The notes: a model not told the origin generated them from the letters alone. A DNA stretch of 64,000 bases from CBDDEC01 sp965226785 (GCA_965226785.1 CBDDEC010000003.1:186001-250000), one strand, 5' to 3'. Positions 8,287 through 16,599 are shown, counted from the first letter of the stretch. A program made the numbers and translations.

Positions 8287-9587
8287 TAGTCGTCTCCCGC
8301 CGGCGCGGCCTCGGCGGGCGCGGCCGAGAGGTTGCCAGCCGCAATCTCGCGGCCCGGCACGGCACGCGGCGTGGCGCGGTCGTCGGCGGCGAGTGGGTTT
8401 GGCATCCAGTGGTCCTCGTACTCACTCCAGATGTCGCGCAGCTGTGGGATCACGCGCTTCGCGAACATCTCGGTGTTGTAGAGCGTCTTCTCCATCGGCA
8501 TGTCGCCCATGTGGAGCAGGCTGACGATATGGCCCACCTTGAGCTTCTCGGAGAGGTCGCGGAACTGCTCCGCGACATCGTCAGGGCTGCCGGCGACGAT
8601 GAAACCTCGTTCGACCAGCTCGTCCCAGCTCATGTTCATCGCCTGTGCCGAACCACCGCCGATGTTGGCGGTTTGCGAGAGCAGGCCAGCGCGGATCGTC
8701 GCCTCGGTGCGGTAGCCGGGCGCGTCGGCGAAGCCGGGGTAGACGTGGAGACAACGCTCGAAGAAGTAGCGCACGTGCGGCTCATAGAGGCGCTGGGCCT
8801 CCGCCATGTTCTCGGCGACGCAGATTTGCTGGGCGAACGCGCCCTGGTATGGGTTGAACTCCTGGCCCATCTCCTCCATGCGCCGCCAGAACCCCTGCAT
8901 CAGCTGCTCGGCGCGGAGGTAGCCGGAGAACGAGAGGTAGCTGTAGTTGTAGTTGTTCTTCGCGCAGAAGTCCCAGGTCTCGATCGAGCCACCGCCCGGG
9001 ATCCACACGGGCGGTCGAGGATACTGGATCGGTCGAGGCCAGATGTTCACGTAGCGCAGCTTGTGATGCTTGCCGTTCCACGCGAACACGTCGGGCTCCG
9101 CCCACGCCTTGATGATCAGGTCGTGCGCCTCCTGGTAGCGCTCGCGCAGCGTCGCCGGGTTCATCCCGACGGCGTAGTTGCCATCCATCGAGGTGCCAAC
9201 GGGGAAGCCGGCGATCAGGCGGCCGCCAGAGATGACGTCGATCATCGCCATCTCCTCGGCGACGCGCGTCGGAGGGTTGTAGTAGGCGATCGACTGCCCG
9301 AGGAGGAGGATCGCCGTGTCCTTGGTACGGCGGGCCAGCGTCGACGCCATCAGCTGAGGGGACGGCATCATGCCGTAGGCGTTCTGGTGGTGCTCGTTCA
9401 CGCCCACGCCGTCGAAGCCCAGCTCGGCAGCGAACTCGAGTTGGTCGAGGTAGTCGTTGTAGACCTCGTGACCACGCACGGGGTCGTAGAGCCGCGAATC
9501 CACATCAACCCAGACGCTGCGGTGCTGCTCTCGGAAGTCGTCGGGCAACTCCGGCCATGGCATCAGGTTGAACCAGTGGAACTTCAT
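8286..9587 (-). CDS. LLM class flavin-dependent oxidoreductase (luciferase-like)
   Basis: 433 residues beginning MKFHWFNLMPW. The start has GGAGGG eight bases upstream; the frame is open further but without a ribosome site. The sequence shows the bacterial luciferase-like TIM barrel: NEHHQNAYG, the strand with DVISGGRLIAGFPVG, a helix after PATLRERYQEAHDLI, and a C-terminal VAGSPDDVAEQF. The family uses FMNH2 or F420 with oxygen to oxidise or desulfonate organic substrates. The last 40 residues are an Ala/Pro-rich tail. One-base overlap with the hydrolase gene implies an operon. Confidence 0.9.
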   Translation of the reverse strand: MKFHWFNLMPWPELPDDFREQHRSVWVDVDSRLYDPVRGHEVYNDYLDQLEFAAELGFDGVGVNEHHQNAYGMMPSPQLMASTLARRTKDTAILLLGQSIAYYNPPTRVAEEMAMIDVISGGRLIAGFPVGTSMDGNYAVGMNPATLRERYQEAHDLIIKAWAEPDVFAWNGKHHKLRYVNIWPRPIQYPRPPVWIPGGGSIETWDFCAKNNYNYSYLSFSGYLRAEQLMQGFWRRMEEMGQEFNPYQGAFAQQICVAENMAEAQRLYEPHVRYFFERCLHVYPGFADAPGYRTEATIRAGLLSQTANIGGGSAQAMNMSWDELVERGFIVAGSPDDVAEQFRDLSEKLKVGHIVSLLHMGDMPMEKTLYNTEMFAKRVIPQLRDIWSEYEDHWMPNPLAADDRATPRAVPGREIAAGNLSAAPAEAAPAGDD

Positions 9588-9715
9588 GCGACATCCCTCC
9601 GAAGGCGAGCACCCGGTACCGGCGCCCCGTTTCGCGCCGAAGATACGCGTCCACGTCCCGGGCGGCCATCGCTCGCCCCGACCGATCGTCCCAGGTGCGC
9701 TAAGGGAGAGGGATG

Positions 9716-10802
9716 CTACTCGCGGAAGGGCCAGAACCTCGTTGCCACGAGCCAGGCGAACGCAGCCGCGATCGCGCCGAAGGCGAGGTCGGCGACGTAG
9801 TGCTCGCCGAGGTAGACGAGCGCCAGACCCATGGCGGCTGTGTAGACGAGCGCGGCGGCTCGCGCCGCCGTGCCATAACGCCACGCCGCGAGCACGATCA
9901 CGACCGTCAGCGCCAGGTGCAGCGACGGCATCGCCGCTACCTCGTTGGCGCTCACGACCGCCTCGGCGTTGTCGAACCCGGAGGCGTCCGCGGAGGCTCC
10001 CCCCACCGTCGTGCGGATGATGCGCTCGACGGGCGCGATGTCACCCTGCTCGGCGGCCAGCCAGGGAGGTGTGGTCGGCAGCACGAACGAGACTGCGAGA
10101 CCGAGGTAGGCGGTGATCAGGATCGCTGCAACGAAGGCGGTGAGGGCGCCTCGGCGGTAGCGCCAGAGTGCGAGGGCCACGAGGTGCGGAGCAACGAACT
10201 AGGTCAGATACACCGCCACCAAGGTGACATCGAAGAAGCCAGTGTCGGCGACGTTGAACGCGGACTGCAACTCCACAGTCGGGATCGCGCCAAAGACCGC
10301 AGTCTCGAGATCGACGACGTACTGCGTGCGGGCGGCGATACCCTGTGTCGTCCGCGATCGTTCGCAGCTGCGCGAACGCGATGAAGCCGATGACATAGGT
10401 CGCCCACAGACCGACATCCCCTCGACGCCTCGCGAGGTAGGCGACGGCGGCGAGGCTGGCGGCGAGAGCGCCCGCCGTGACCGGCCAGGAGTGGTTCGAG
10501 CGCACGATGGCGAGCGATAGCACCAGCGCCGCGAGCGCGGCCAGACCAGCGCCGAGGATGGCGATTCGACGGGCGGCACGGGCGATGCCGGTCCACGAGG
10601 GGGCCAGCGTCTGCACACGAGCGTCCACGGCAGCCAGAATCCTCAAGATTCGGCCTCGGTTCGCTCTCAAGCTTGCAACTATCGGGCCTGCTGGGCGAAT
10701 CCGGCGGATCCCTGACGCGTGATCGGCCCTTGGTTTCGCCTCGAATTGGGCCAGAGTCACACGCCGACGACGATCGCGCGACGCAACCACCAGGTTCGGC
10801 AC
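9716..10802 (-). pseudogene. PAP2-family phosphatase, frameshifted and with an in-frame stop
   Basis: The C-terminal part carries the PAP2 signature: AAMPSLHLAL and YLGEHYVADLAFG, as in Aur1/inositol phosphotransferase-like membrane phosphatases. Reading upstream, an in-frame TAG at 10199-10201 separates VAVYLT from FVAPHLVALALWRY. Further up, around 10335-10345, a one-base shift separates FAQLRTIADDTG from the frame that continues as IAARTQYVVDLE. Upstream of that come at least two transmembrane segments (near 10480-10570). So at least two lesions break one polytopic gene. The N-terminal start is uncertain (GTG/ATG candidates up to 10802). An intact form would dephosphorylate a lipid or polyprenyl phosphate. 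Confidence 0.75.
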
Positions 10803-11143
10803 CGACCTCGAGGGTTTTCACGCGAGGCGCACAAAAAGTCGGCCAGACATGTAGATTTGCCTCTCTGACGGCGATCTCATGAGGTATCGAGATTTCCACA
10901 GCGATCTACCCTCTCTGATACGGGTCTGCCACGCTTGATAGCACTGGTTCAACGCACAAGGAGGAGAACCCGAGTTCGAGCGACCCGGTACAGATCCGGA
11001 TGAACCGAACCGCGGGGGCAATTTAGAGGAAGCCCTAACGACTTCTGATCCACTCCATGGCCGATGCAACCGACCTTTACAGAGCCCACCACTGCAGATG
11101 TCAGCGGCGGGAAAGCTTTCTCGGTAGCAAGAAGGGGGCCTTC
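10803..11143. other. 341-base intergenic region before the pilin gene
   Basis: No convincing gene. It is less GC-rich than its surroundings. It contains CACAAGGAGGAGAACCCGAG near 10955, which looks like a ribosome site with no ORF worth calling after it, and AAAGCTTT near 11113. It may hold the promoter and leader of the Flp pilin gene. I looked for a c-di-GMP riboswitch and could not support one. Confidence 0.4.
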
Positions 11144-11338
11144 GTGCAGAAGCTCAACAACTACCTGATGACGAAGTATGCGAAGTTCCAGGCTGAAGAC
11201 GATGGCCAGGGCGTGATCGAGTACGTCCTCGTGGCTGGTGTCATTTCGATGGCGCTGTTCGTGGCTTTCCAGACAACTGGCATCGCTGGCCAGATCACGA
11301 CCACCGTTGGTGGCATCGTGACGACGATGGCCGGCTAA
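11144..11338 (+). CDS. Flp-type (type IVb) pilin
   Basis: 64 residues from GTG 11144, preceded by GAAGGGGG. The N-terminus VQKLNNYLMTKYAKF resembles other Flp pilins (often MQKL...LM). Next come DDGQGVIEYVLVAGVISMAL: the G-Q-G-x-x-E-Y motif is the prepilin peptidase site and the start of the hydrophobic assembly helix. The mature pilin is about 42 residues and ends in a Gly/Thr-rich segment. It would polymerise in the membrane as a Tad/Flp pilus, but no tad export genes are nearby, so those must be elsewhere. A strong terminator follows. A longer upstream in-frame ATG (11057) has no ribosome site. Confidence 0.85.
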   Translation: MQKLNNYLMTKYAKFQAEDDGQGVIEYVLVAGVISMALFVAFQTTGIAGQITTTVGGIVTTMAG

Positions 11339-11396
11339 GCCATACTTCACTCGCCGGGCTTGCCCGGCACACTCCTCCCAACCGAGGAGTTCGAGA

Positions 11397-11424
11397 ACCG
11401 GCCTGCGCACGCAGGCCGGTTTTT
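11397..11424 (+). terminator. Intrinsic terminator of the pilin gene
   Basis: A perfect 10-bp stem ACCGGCCTGC / GCAGGCCGGT with a GCAC loop, then five T residues. It lies 58 bases after the pilin stop and 14 bases before the end of the convergent gene. Confidence 0.92.
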
Positions 11425-11438
11425 CATTGCCCGTTGCG

Positions 11439-12122
11439 CTAGCGAGCGAACGCCACGAAGTTTACCCGCGAGACGTACTCACCGACCCCGCCGGCGTGGA
11501 CGAACACCCCCGGCGCCATCCCCGCCTCGTGCCCCAACAGCGACAGCACGAGGACCAGCGGGACGAAGCCCGCCGCCGTCGCCAGCGTCGCCGTGCGCAC
11601 GTCGATCACCACCGTCGCTCGTAGCGCCGCCCGACTCGCCGCCGCCCAGCCCGCCAGTGCGATCACGCCTGCGCCGAGGCTGAGCGCCGGCAGGAACACC
11701 AGCACCGCCAGCCCCCACGGCGCCGAGGCGTACGCCATCGTCCGCGCCAGGGCGCCGAACTCAACCTCGACAGCGTGCACCTGGCGCAGGTAGAGCGTCG
11801 ACAGGTAGACCCACGCCGCCCACAGCGCGATCACGAACGCGGAGCCGAGCAAGACCTCGCGCAGCAGGATGCGACCGATCGACAGTCCATCGAACTCGAT
11901 CACCAGCCACAACCAGCCACCGAGGGCTGCCAGCAGGGTGCTTCCCACGAGGATCACCAGCGGCACGAGCTGATCGTCGTCCGCCGCCACCTCGGTGTAG
12001 ACCGACTCGTCGAAGGTGAGGACGCGCCACACCCGGTCGGTGAGGGCCGACGTGTCGAGGGAGATGCCTCCCTCGAACGGACCGCTCGGGTCGGACTCAC
12101 CCGATGTTGGCTCGTCGGACAT
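11439..12122 (-). CDS. Yip1-like multi-pass membrane protein
   Basis: 227 residues. After an acidic 45-residue cytoplasmic N-terminus come about five hydrophobic segments (roughly residues 50-75, 85-110, 125-155, 160-175 and 185-210). The arrangement and the RVWRVLTFDESVYTEVAADD lead-in resemble bacterial YIP1-domain proteins, whose function is not known. The fit is by pattern only. It ends convergently against the pilin terminator. Confidence 0.55.
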   Translation of the reverse strand: MSDEPTSGESDPSGPFEGGISLDTSALTDRVWRVLTFDESVYTEVAADDDQLVPLVILVGSTLLAALGGWLWLVIEFDGLSIGRILLREVLLGSAFVIALWAAWVYLSTLYLRQVHAVEVEFGALARTMAYASAPWGLAVLVFLPALSLGAGVIALAGWAAASRAALRATVVIDVRTATLATAAGFVPLVLVLSLLGHEAGMAPGVFVHAGGVGEYVSRVNFVAFAR

Positions 12123-12250
12123 GGCACTGTTCCTCTCCGCTTGCGAACGCCGTGCACTCAGCGGCGAATATGCGAGGTCAGTGCCTCGCTGGGTGGTAAG
12201 AAGCAGGTCGAGAGCGCGAGAATCCGGAGACTCGCGGAGGTTTGCGCGTC

Positions 12251-12625
12251 CTAGCCGCGGATCAGTTTGATCATCATGTTTGAGACGAGCGCGATGGCCG
12301 TGCCGCCGAGCGTGATCCCGGCGAGGGCGATCGAGGTGTGATCCTGGATGGGGATCACCTGCACACCGTCGGGTGAGACCTCGATCACGGCGATCGCGCG
12401 CGAGCTGCTGCCCCCGCCGCCGCCACCCCCGCCGCCGAGGGAGACAGAGCCGCTGTCCGTTGGACGTTCGCCGCCGTTGCCGTAGCCGAAGCCCATGCCG
12501 TAGTTCACCTGCGCCACCGGTATCGCGGTGCGGTCGCCGCTCGTGACGGGTTCGCCGAAGCAGGCCGCGGCGTTCGCGCGCTCCGGGATCTGGCTGAGCT
12601 CGCGGAATCGATCCTCCTGCGTCAT
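12251..12625 (-). CDS. GerW/YtfJ-family protein
   Basis: 124 residues. The N-terminal half contains ACFGEPVTSGDRTAIPVAQVNYGMG, then GYGNG, a run of nine glycines (about 66-74), and a C-terminal strand region AIAVIEVSPDGVQVIPI followed by a hydrophobic tail. This order (small N-terminal domain, poly-Gly, beta-rich end) is that of the sporulation protein YtfJ/GerW family, which also occurs in non-spore formers with unknown role. The start has AAGGGGGCG upstream. It lies 34 bases after the small membrane gene of the ABC cluster on the same strand, so co-transcription is possible. Confidence 0.75.
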   Translation of the reverse strand: MTQEDRFRELSQIPERANAAACFGEPVTSGDRTAIPVAQVNYGMGFGYGNGGERPTDSGSVSLGGGGGGGGGSSSRAIAVIEVSPDGVQVIPIQDHTSIALAGITLGGTAIALVSNMMIKLIRG

Positions 12626-12659
12626 CGGCCGCCCCCTTAGAACCCCGTCCCGTGCCGTC

Positions 12660-12989
12660 TCAGTATGCGCGCAGCCGCCGTGCGATCCAAAGGATCAGCG
12701 TCGAGGCGAGCCAGAGTGCCGCGATGCGCTGCACGAGTTGGACGCGCGGCGCCGGTACATGCGGAATCGCAACGCGCTCGATCTGGCCGCCCTCCGCCAG
12801 GTCTTCGCGAACCTCAACGCTCACGGGTCGCGCCTCGCCGAGCTCGATGCGCAGCGCGTGGCGGTTGCCGAAGGCGATGCGCAGGCGGCGGCGGCGCACG
12901 ATCACGGTGACGTCGCGGCGGTGGAAGCGCCCGAGTGCATGGCGATCCAGCTCCGACTCGTAGAATCCGCCCGCGGCGCTCGAGGTCAC
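12660..12989 (-). CDS. Small single-pass membrane protein coupled to an ABC permease
   Basis: 109 residues starting at GTG 12989, which overlaps the permease stop by four bases (GTGA), so translation is almost certainly coupled. The sequence is basic and beta-strand-like (RRDVTVIVRRRRLRIAFG, LRIELGEARPVSVEVREDL) and ends in one transmembrane helix, ALWLASTLILWIA, followed by RRLRAY. The orientation predicted by the positive tail is N-out/C-in or tail-anchored. I do not recognise the family. The coupling suggests an accessory subunit of the ABC module. Confidence 0.65.
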   Translation of the reverse strand: MTSSAAGGFYESELDRHALGRFHRRDVTVIVRRRRLRIAFGNRHALRIELGEARPVSVEVREDLAEGGQIERVAIPHVPAPRVQLVQRIAALWLASTLILWIARRLRAY

Positions 12990-13702
12990 AGGTCCCGCCC
13001 CCGGTAACGCCAGAACGTCGCGAGGAGGATCAGCAGCCCACCAACGCCATAGATGGCAGCGGCCCAGAAGGCACGCCATGCGCCTGCGTCCCCGCGCATG
13101 ACCTCGGCGAGGGTCCCGAGCAGTTCGAGTGGGCTCAGCCAGCCGAGTCCGAAGACCTCGGACACCAGCGCCACTGCAGCGGCCGCGACGATCACGCCGA
13201 GGACCGCGAGCGGCACGCGCTCGACGACCACAGAGAGCGCGAGGCCGGCGGTCGTGAGCAGCCAGAGCAGCGCCGCCACCACGATCAGCCCCGCCGCGAC
13301 GCCCGTCGTCGAGGTGTCGGCGACGCCGTAGCGTGCGATCAGCGCGGCGGCCGGCACGGCCACGAGGGCATAGCCCAGCAGCACTGCAGCGACCCGGGCG
13401 GTTGTCTTCGCCGCGAGATAGACCTCCCGCGTCACGGCCCGGGAGAGCACCGTGTCCGCGGCCACGCGGGCCTCGGCGTTGATGGCGGCGCCGGCGATCA
13501 CGGCTACGGCGGCCACCGACAGTGGCAGCAATACCCAGCCGAGGTAGGCGGCGAGTGTCTCCGACGCCAGCTCGTCCTGGGTGCTGGCGACGACCACCAG
13601 AAAGAGCGCCGGTGCAGCCAGCAGCACCAGCCAGAGGTGAATCAGTCGCGCGTGGCGCAGCGCACTGGCGTCGTAGCGCAGGATCGCGAAGTAGGCGGTC
13701 AC
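12986..13702 (-). CDS. ABC transporter permease (ABC-2-like)
   Basis: 238 residues, about six transmembrane segments (near 23-37, 55-78, 103-123, 135-160, 165-185 and 212-230). The layout, with a short cytoplasmic start (MTAYFAILRYDASALRHAR) and a periplasmic/cytoplasmic loop INAEARVAADTVLSRAVTR, is that of ABC-2-type permeases for drug, antibiotic or polysaccharide export. GTG 13702 shares a base with the ATPase stop (TAGTG), so the two are one transcription and translation unit. The cargo is unknown. Confidence 0.75.
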   Translation of the reverse strand: MTAYFAILRYDASALRHARLIHLWLVLLAAPALFLVVVASTQDELASETLAAYLGWVLLPLSVAAVAVIAGAAINAEARVAADTVLSRAVTREVYLAAKTTARVAAVLLGYALVAVPAAALIARYGVADTSTTGVAAGLIVVAALLWLLTTAGLALSVVVERVPLAVLGVIVAAAAVALVSEVFGLGWLSPLELLGTLAEVMRGDAGAWRAFWAAAIYGVGGLLILLATFWRYRGRDL

Positions 13703-14760
13703 TAGTCGTCCCCCGCCTGGGCCAGGTCATGCCGCGACTCGCGCGCCTCGACGGCCTCCTCGACATGCTCCTCCGTCTGGGAGGCGGCCCAGGCAGCGGC
13801 GCGCAGCGAGCCGTCGCGCCGGTCTGCTTCGAGCCGGTCGGGGTACGCGGCGGTCAGGTCGCGCCCGCCGGCATCGACGTGGACGAGATCGACGCCGGTG
13901 CGATCAGCGGCCTCGACGACGGCGCGTAGATACTCGGCGTGGCTGCGCGGGCCGAGACCCGTGATCGCGAACTCGACGCCATCGCGCTCGATGCGGATCG
14001 CGTCGGGCTCCTCGATCGCGGCGAGCGCGCGCTCAAACGCAGCGACATGCCCGTCCACCTCGACGCGGATAGAGGTCTGGCGGGCGAGCCCGCGCAGCTC
14101 AGCGGCCGGTCCCTGGTAGACCACGCGACCGGCGTTGAGCACCGCGATATCGCTGCATACGCGCTCGAGTTCGTCGAGGCGGCGACTGGCGACGACGATG
14201 GTGCGGTCGGGTCTTGCTAGCTCGCGAATCAGCTCGATGATCCCCTGCGCGGCGGTCGGCGCGAGACCCTCGGACGGCGCATCGAGCAGCAGGATCTCGG
14301 GGTCGCTCATCAGCGCGGCAGCGATCGCCACCCGCGTGCGTGCGGCCACGTCGAGGCGCGAGACCGGCGTGTGGACGCCCTCCGACAGCCCAACTCGCTC
14401 GGCGAGGCGCGCGAGGCGACGGCGCGCTTCGCGGCGGGAGAGCCCGGCGAGCTCGCCGCTGAACTCCAGGAAGCGCGCGACGCTGAGGTGTTCCGGGAGA
14501 GCGGCGGTGGTCGCGACGAAACCGACGCGACGCCGCAGATCGGCGCGGCGCGCGTGCATCGGCTCTCCGAGCACGAGCAAGGTGCCGTCCGAATGCTCGC
14601 GCAGGCCGACGATCGTGCGCAGCAGCGCGGTCTTGCCGGCGCCGGCGGGACCGGCGAGGCCAAACACAGCGCCTTTTTCGACCGTCAGATCGATCCCGTT
14701 GAGGACCAGCACATCCTCGGCGGTGAGGCTCGTGAGATCGGTGGCACGGACGACGTGCAT
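13702..14760 (-). CDS. ABC transporter ATP-binding protein with degenerate motifs
   Basis: 352 residues from ATG 14760. Walker A is intact (GPAGAGKT, 37-44) and Walker B is ILLLDAP (156-162). Two normally essential features differ: the LSGGQ signature is replaced by VSRLDVAAR (133-141), and the catalytic Glu after the Walker B Asp is Ala161. The D-loop and H-loop positions read SEGLAP and VVASRRLDE, so the switch His is also absent. About 120 extra C-terminal residues form a separate alpha/beta region, as in some ABC-2 exporters. It may bind ATP without efficient hydrolysis, or the family may work differently. The start is chosen because upstream in-frame sequence lacks a start with a ribosome site; GAGAG lies upstream. 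Confidence 0.8.
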   Translation of the reverse strand: MHVVRATDLTSLTAEDVLVLNGIDLTVEKGAVFGLAGPAGAGKTALLRTIVGLREHSDGTLLVLGEPMHARRADLRRRVGFVATTAALPEHLSVARFLEFSGELAGLSRREARRRLARLAERVGLSEGVHTPVSRLDVAARTRVAIAAALMSDPEILLLDAPSEGLAPTAAQGIIELIRELARPDRTIVVASRRLDELERVCSDIAVLNAGRVVYQGPAAELRGLARQTSIRVEVDGHVAAFERALAAIEEPDAIRIERDGVEFAITGLGPRSHAEYLRAVVEAADRTGVDLVHVDAGGRDLTAAYPDRLEADRRDGSLRAAAWAASQTEEHVEEAVEARESRHDLAQAGDD

Positions 14761-14925
14761 CTCGGTCGTTTCTCTCGTGGGCGTGGCGTCCGGGAACGTC
14801 GCGCTCTGGTCGGCCGCGGGATGATAGCAGCGCCTTCGCCCGGTGCGCAGCCGCCAAAACGCGCCGATTGGAGGCGTAGGGACCATCTCGGTGGTTGGGG
14901 GCTGCCGCTCGACGCCCAGTCTTCC

Positions 14926-14931
14926 TACACT
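14926..14931 (+). promoter_or_regulatory. Candidate -10 box of a leaderless response-regulator mRNA
   Basis: TACACT is followed by exactly six bases and then the ATG at 14938. No Shine-Dalgarno sequence is visible before that ATG. No clear -35 box was found. The spacing matches similar boxes at dnaJ, padR and the RHH gene. Confidence 0.5.
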
Positions 14932-14937
14932 CCACGC

Positions 14938-15618
14938 ATGCAGCGGGTGCTCATGCTCTCAGCCGATCCGGCGCAGATCGCGGTCGCCGAGGCGGCGATG
15001 CGACGCGATGGCCGCGCCTTACGCGCTGAATCCAGTGCGGAGGGCTGCCTGATCGCGGTGCGTGAGTGGCGGCCTGAGCTGCTGATCCTCGACCTCGGCG
15101 TGAGCCTCAGCGGCGGCGGCCTGGCCGCCCTGTTGCGCGACCCCGCGCTCTCCGAGTCGGTCGCGGTGATCGCGCTGGCCGAGCACGAGCAGCTGCGCGA
15201 GGTCGGCGCGATCACCGCCATCGCCGACTTCATCATGGTGCCCATCGACGAAGAGGAGCTGCGCACGCGCGTCTCGCGGGCGCTCTGGGCGCGCACCGGC
15301 GCCGACGACGGCCACCTGCTGCGCCGAGGCACGCTCGTGATCGACCTCGAGCGCTACACCGTGACGGTGGACGGCGCGGTCGTCGACCTGACATTCAAGG
15401 AGTACGAGCTGCTGCGCTTCCTGGCATCGAACCCCGGCAAGCCGTTCACGCGCGAGGCGCTGCTGAACCAGGTGTGGGGTTACGACTACTACGGCGGCTC
15501 GCGCACCGTGGACGTCCACGTGCGGCGCATCCGCGCCAAGATCGAGCGCCACGAGACGTTCCTCGAGACCGTGCGCAACGTGGGCTATCGCTTCGCGGAC
15601 GAACCTCGGGGCGGCTAG
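14938..15618 (+). CDS. OmpR/PhoB-family response regulator
   Basis: 226 residues. Residues 1-120 form a receiver-like domain with the phosphoacceptor region LLILDLGVSLSGGG; the typical acidic pair near the N-terminus is weak (SADP), and the switch region reads IADFIMVPIDEEEL where a K-P motif is usual, so this may be an atypical receiver. Residues 130-222 are a complete winged-helix DNA-binding domain: VDLTFKEYELLRFLASNPG, then SRTVDVHVRRIRAKIE and VRNVGYRF. It controls transcription of unknown targets. No histidine kinase is adjacent. It converges on a lone winged-helix gene 11 bases downstream. Confidence 0.88.
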   Translation: MQRVLMLSADPAQIAVAEAAMRRDGRALRAESSAEGCLIAVREWRPELLILDLGVSLSGGGLAALLRDPALSESVAVIALAEHEQLREVGAITAIADFIMVPIDEEELRTRVSRALWARTGADDGHLLRRGTLVIDLERYTVTVDGAVVDLTFKEYELLRFLASNPGKPFTREALLNQVWGYDYYGGSRTVDVHVRRIRAKIERHETFLETVRNVGYRFADEPRGG

Positions 15619-15629
15619 CGAGTAATCGG

Positions 15630-16031
15630 CTAGCTGGGTGGGCTGAGGCGATAGCCGACGCGGTGGACGGTGCGGATGTAGGCCGCGCCCGCCGGGCCAA
15701 GCTTCGAGCGCAGCCGGGAGATCGTGACGGCGACGCGACGACGCGCGCGTGCCGGAACGTTGCCCCAGAGTTCCTCGGCGAGCTGGTCCGGAGCGACGAC
15801 GCGCCCATCACGACGCGCCAGGGCCCACAGCGCGTGGAACTCCGTGTACGTCAGTTCCAGCGGGGCGCCGCGCAGGGTCACCGTGTAGCGGTCGCGGTCG
15901 ATCGCCAGGTCGCCTACGGCTACTACTGCGTCCCCCGCGACGATGCCCGAGTCGAACGGTCGAGCGCCGTTGGGTGCTGGACCGTCCACTCCGTGCTTTC
16001 CAGTCGCAGACCGCGGCTCAGAGCGCTGCAT
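15630..16031 (-). CDS. Lone winged-helix (Trans_reg_C) DNA-binding protein
   Basis: 133 residues. The C-terminal 95 residues are an OmpR-type winged helix: PLELTYTEFHALWALARRDG, then the recognition helix RVAVTISRLRSKLG and the wing IRTVHRVGYRLSPP. The N-terminal 35 residues are not a receiver and look disordered. Trans_reg_C proteins without receivers exist (for example SARP-like or ToxR-like regulators), but this may also be a remnant of a full regulator that lost its receiver. It lies beside the decayed Amt/PII locus at 16034, starting three bases from its end, so it may once have been regulated with it. Confidence 0.7.
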   Translation of the reverse strand: MQRSEPRSATGKHGVDGPAPNGARPFDSGIVAGDAVVAVGDLAIDRDRYTVTLRGAPLELTYTEFHALWALARRDGRVVAPDQLAEELWGNVPARARRRVAVTISRLRSKLGPAGAAYIRTVHRVGYRLSPPS

Positions 16032-16033
16032 GG

Positions 16034-16355
16034 CTAGATCGCAGCCTCATCAGTGTCGCCAGTGCGGATGCGAATCGCCCTGGCGACCAGTGCCACGAAG
16101 ATCTTGCCGTCTCCCACCTCACCGGTGCGCGCCGCCTCGGCTAGCGCGAAGCCCGCCTGCATGAACAGCACGAGCGTGCCCGCGATCAACAACCAGACGA
16201 TGTTGATCGCCGCGGTCGCGTCGGCGATCGCCCCCAGGCACCTCGTCGGCTTCCTGCGCACCTGTCACGCCAGCGCCCGCCACGAGGGCGACGAGCCCTC
16301 CGAGGTTGGCAGCCGCGGCGAAGCGGCGTGCTGGTGGTTTCGTGAATTCTGGCAA
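16034..16355 (-). pseudogene. Amt-PII deletion chimera (ammonium transporter start fused to PII end)
   Basis: The last 75 codons read through one frame. Residues from ATAAINIVWLLIAGTLVLFM to QAGFALAEAA are the first transmembrane helix of an Amt ammonium transporter. Immediately after comes RTGEVGDGKIFVALVARAIR, IRTGDTDEAAI and stop, which is the C-terminal end of a PII (GlnB/GlnK) protein. Upstream, the expected Amt signal segment (AANLGGLVALVAGAGVTGAQ) is present but in another frame, so a frameshift also occurred. The simplest history is one deletion that removed most of amt and the front of glnK/glnB from an operon. A glutamine synthetase gene 1 kb away supports a former nitrogen-assimilation locus. 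Confidence 0.8.
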
Positions 16356-16447
16356 TGCACGGACCCCTGGTAGCCCATGGAGATAGGAGCCAGTCTCTTG
16401 CCCGCCCATTTCGCCTCGGCGTCGCGCGGGTAAAGGCTGTGTGTCAG

Positions 16448-16472
16448 GCACGTTTCGCCCGCGTGAACGTGC
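16448..16472. repeat. Small inverted repeat in decayed region
   Basis: GCACGTT and AACGTGC are inverted copies 11 bases apart, with GTGTCAGGCAC overlapping the left arm. No T-run follows. Function unknown; it may be debris. Confidence 0.35.
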
Positions 16473-16516
16473 GGTTTCGCGACCTTGATCCGATCCCGTC
16501 AATCCTTCATCCCGTT

Positions 16517-16531
16517 GGTTGATTATCAACC
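16517..16531. promoter_or_regulatory. Palindromic operator-like site GGTTGAT-T-ATCAACC
   Basis: A perfect 7-bp inverted repeat with a one-base centre in an AT-rich patch, upstream of two decayed SRPBCC genes. SRPBCC (AHSA1-type) genes often sit with ArsR repressors that bind short palindromes of this look, so a relict ArsR operator is plausible; no arsR gene is seen here. Confidence 0.45.
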
Positions 16532-16599
16532 AGAAGATTAAATATCCTCCGGCGGACACCAACGACTGACGCTTAAACGGGAGCCTCCACCTGGCCGAC

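Noticed and set aside
10803..11143. c-di-GMP riboswitch before the pilin gene
   Set aside because: The required conserved core and tetraloop receptor could not be matched by eye.
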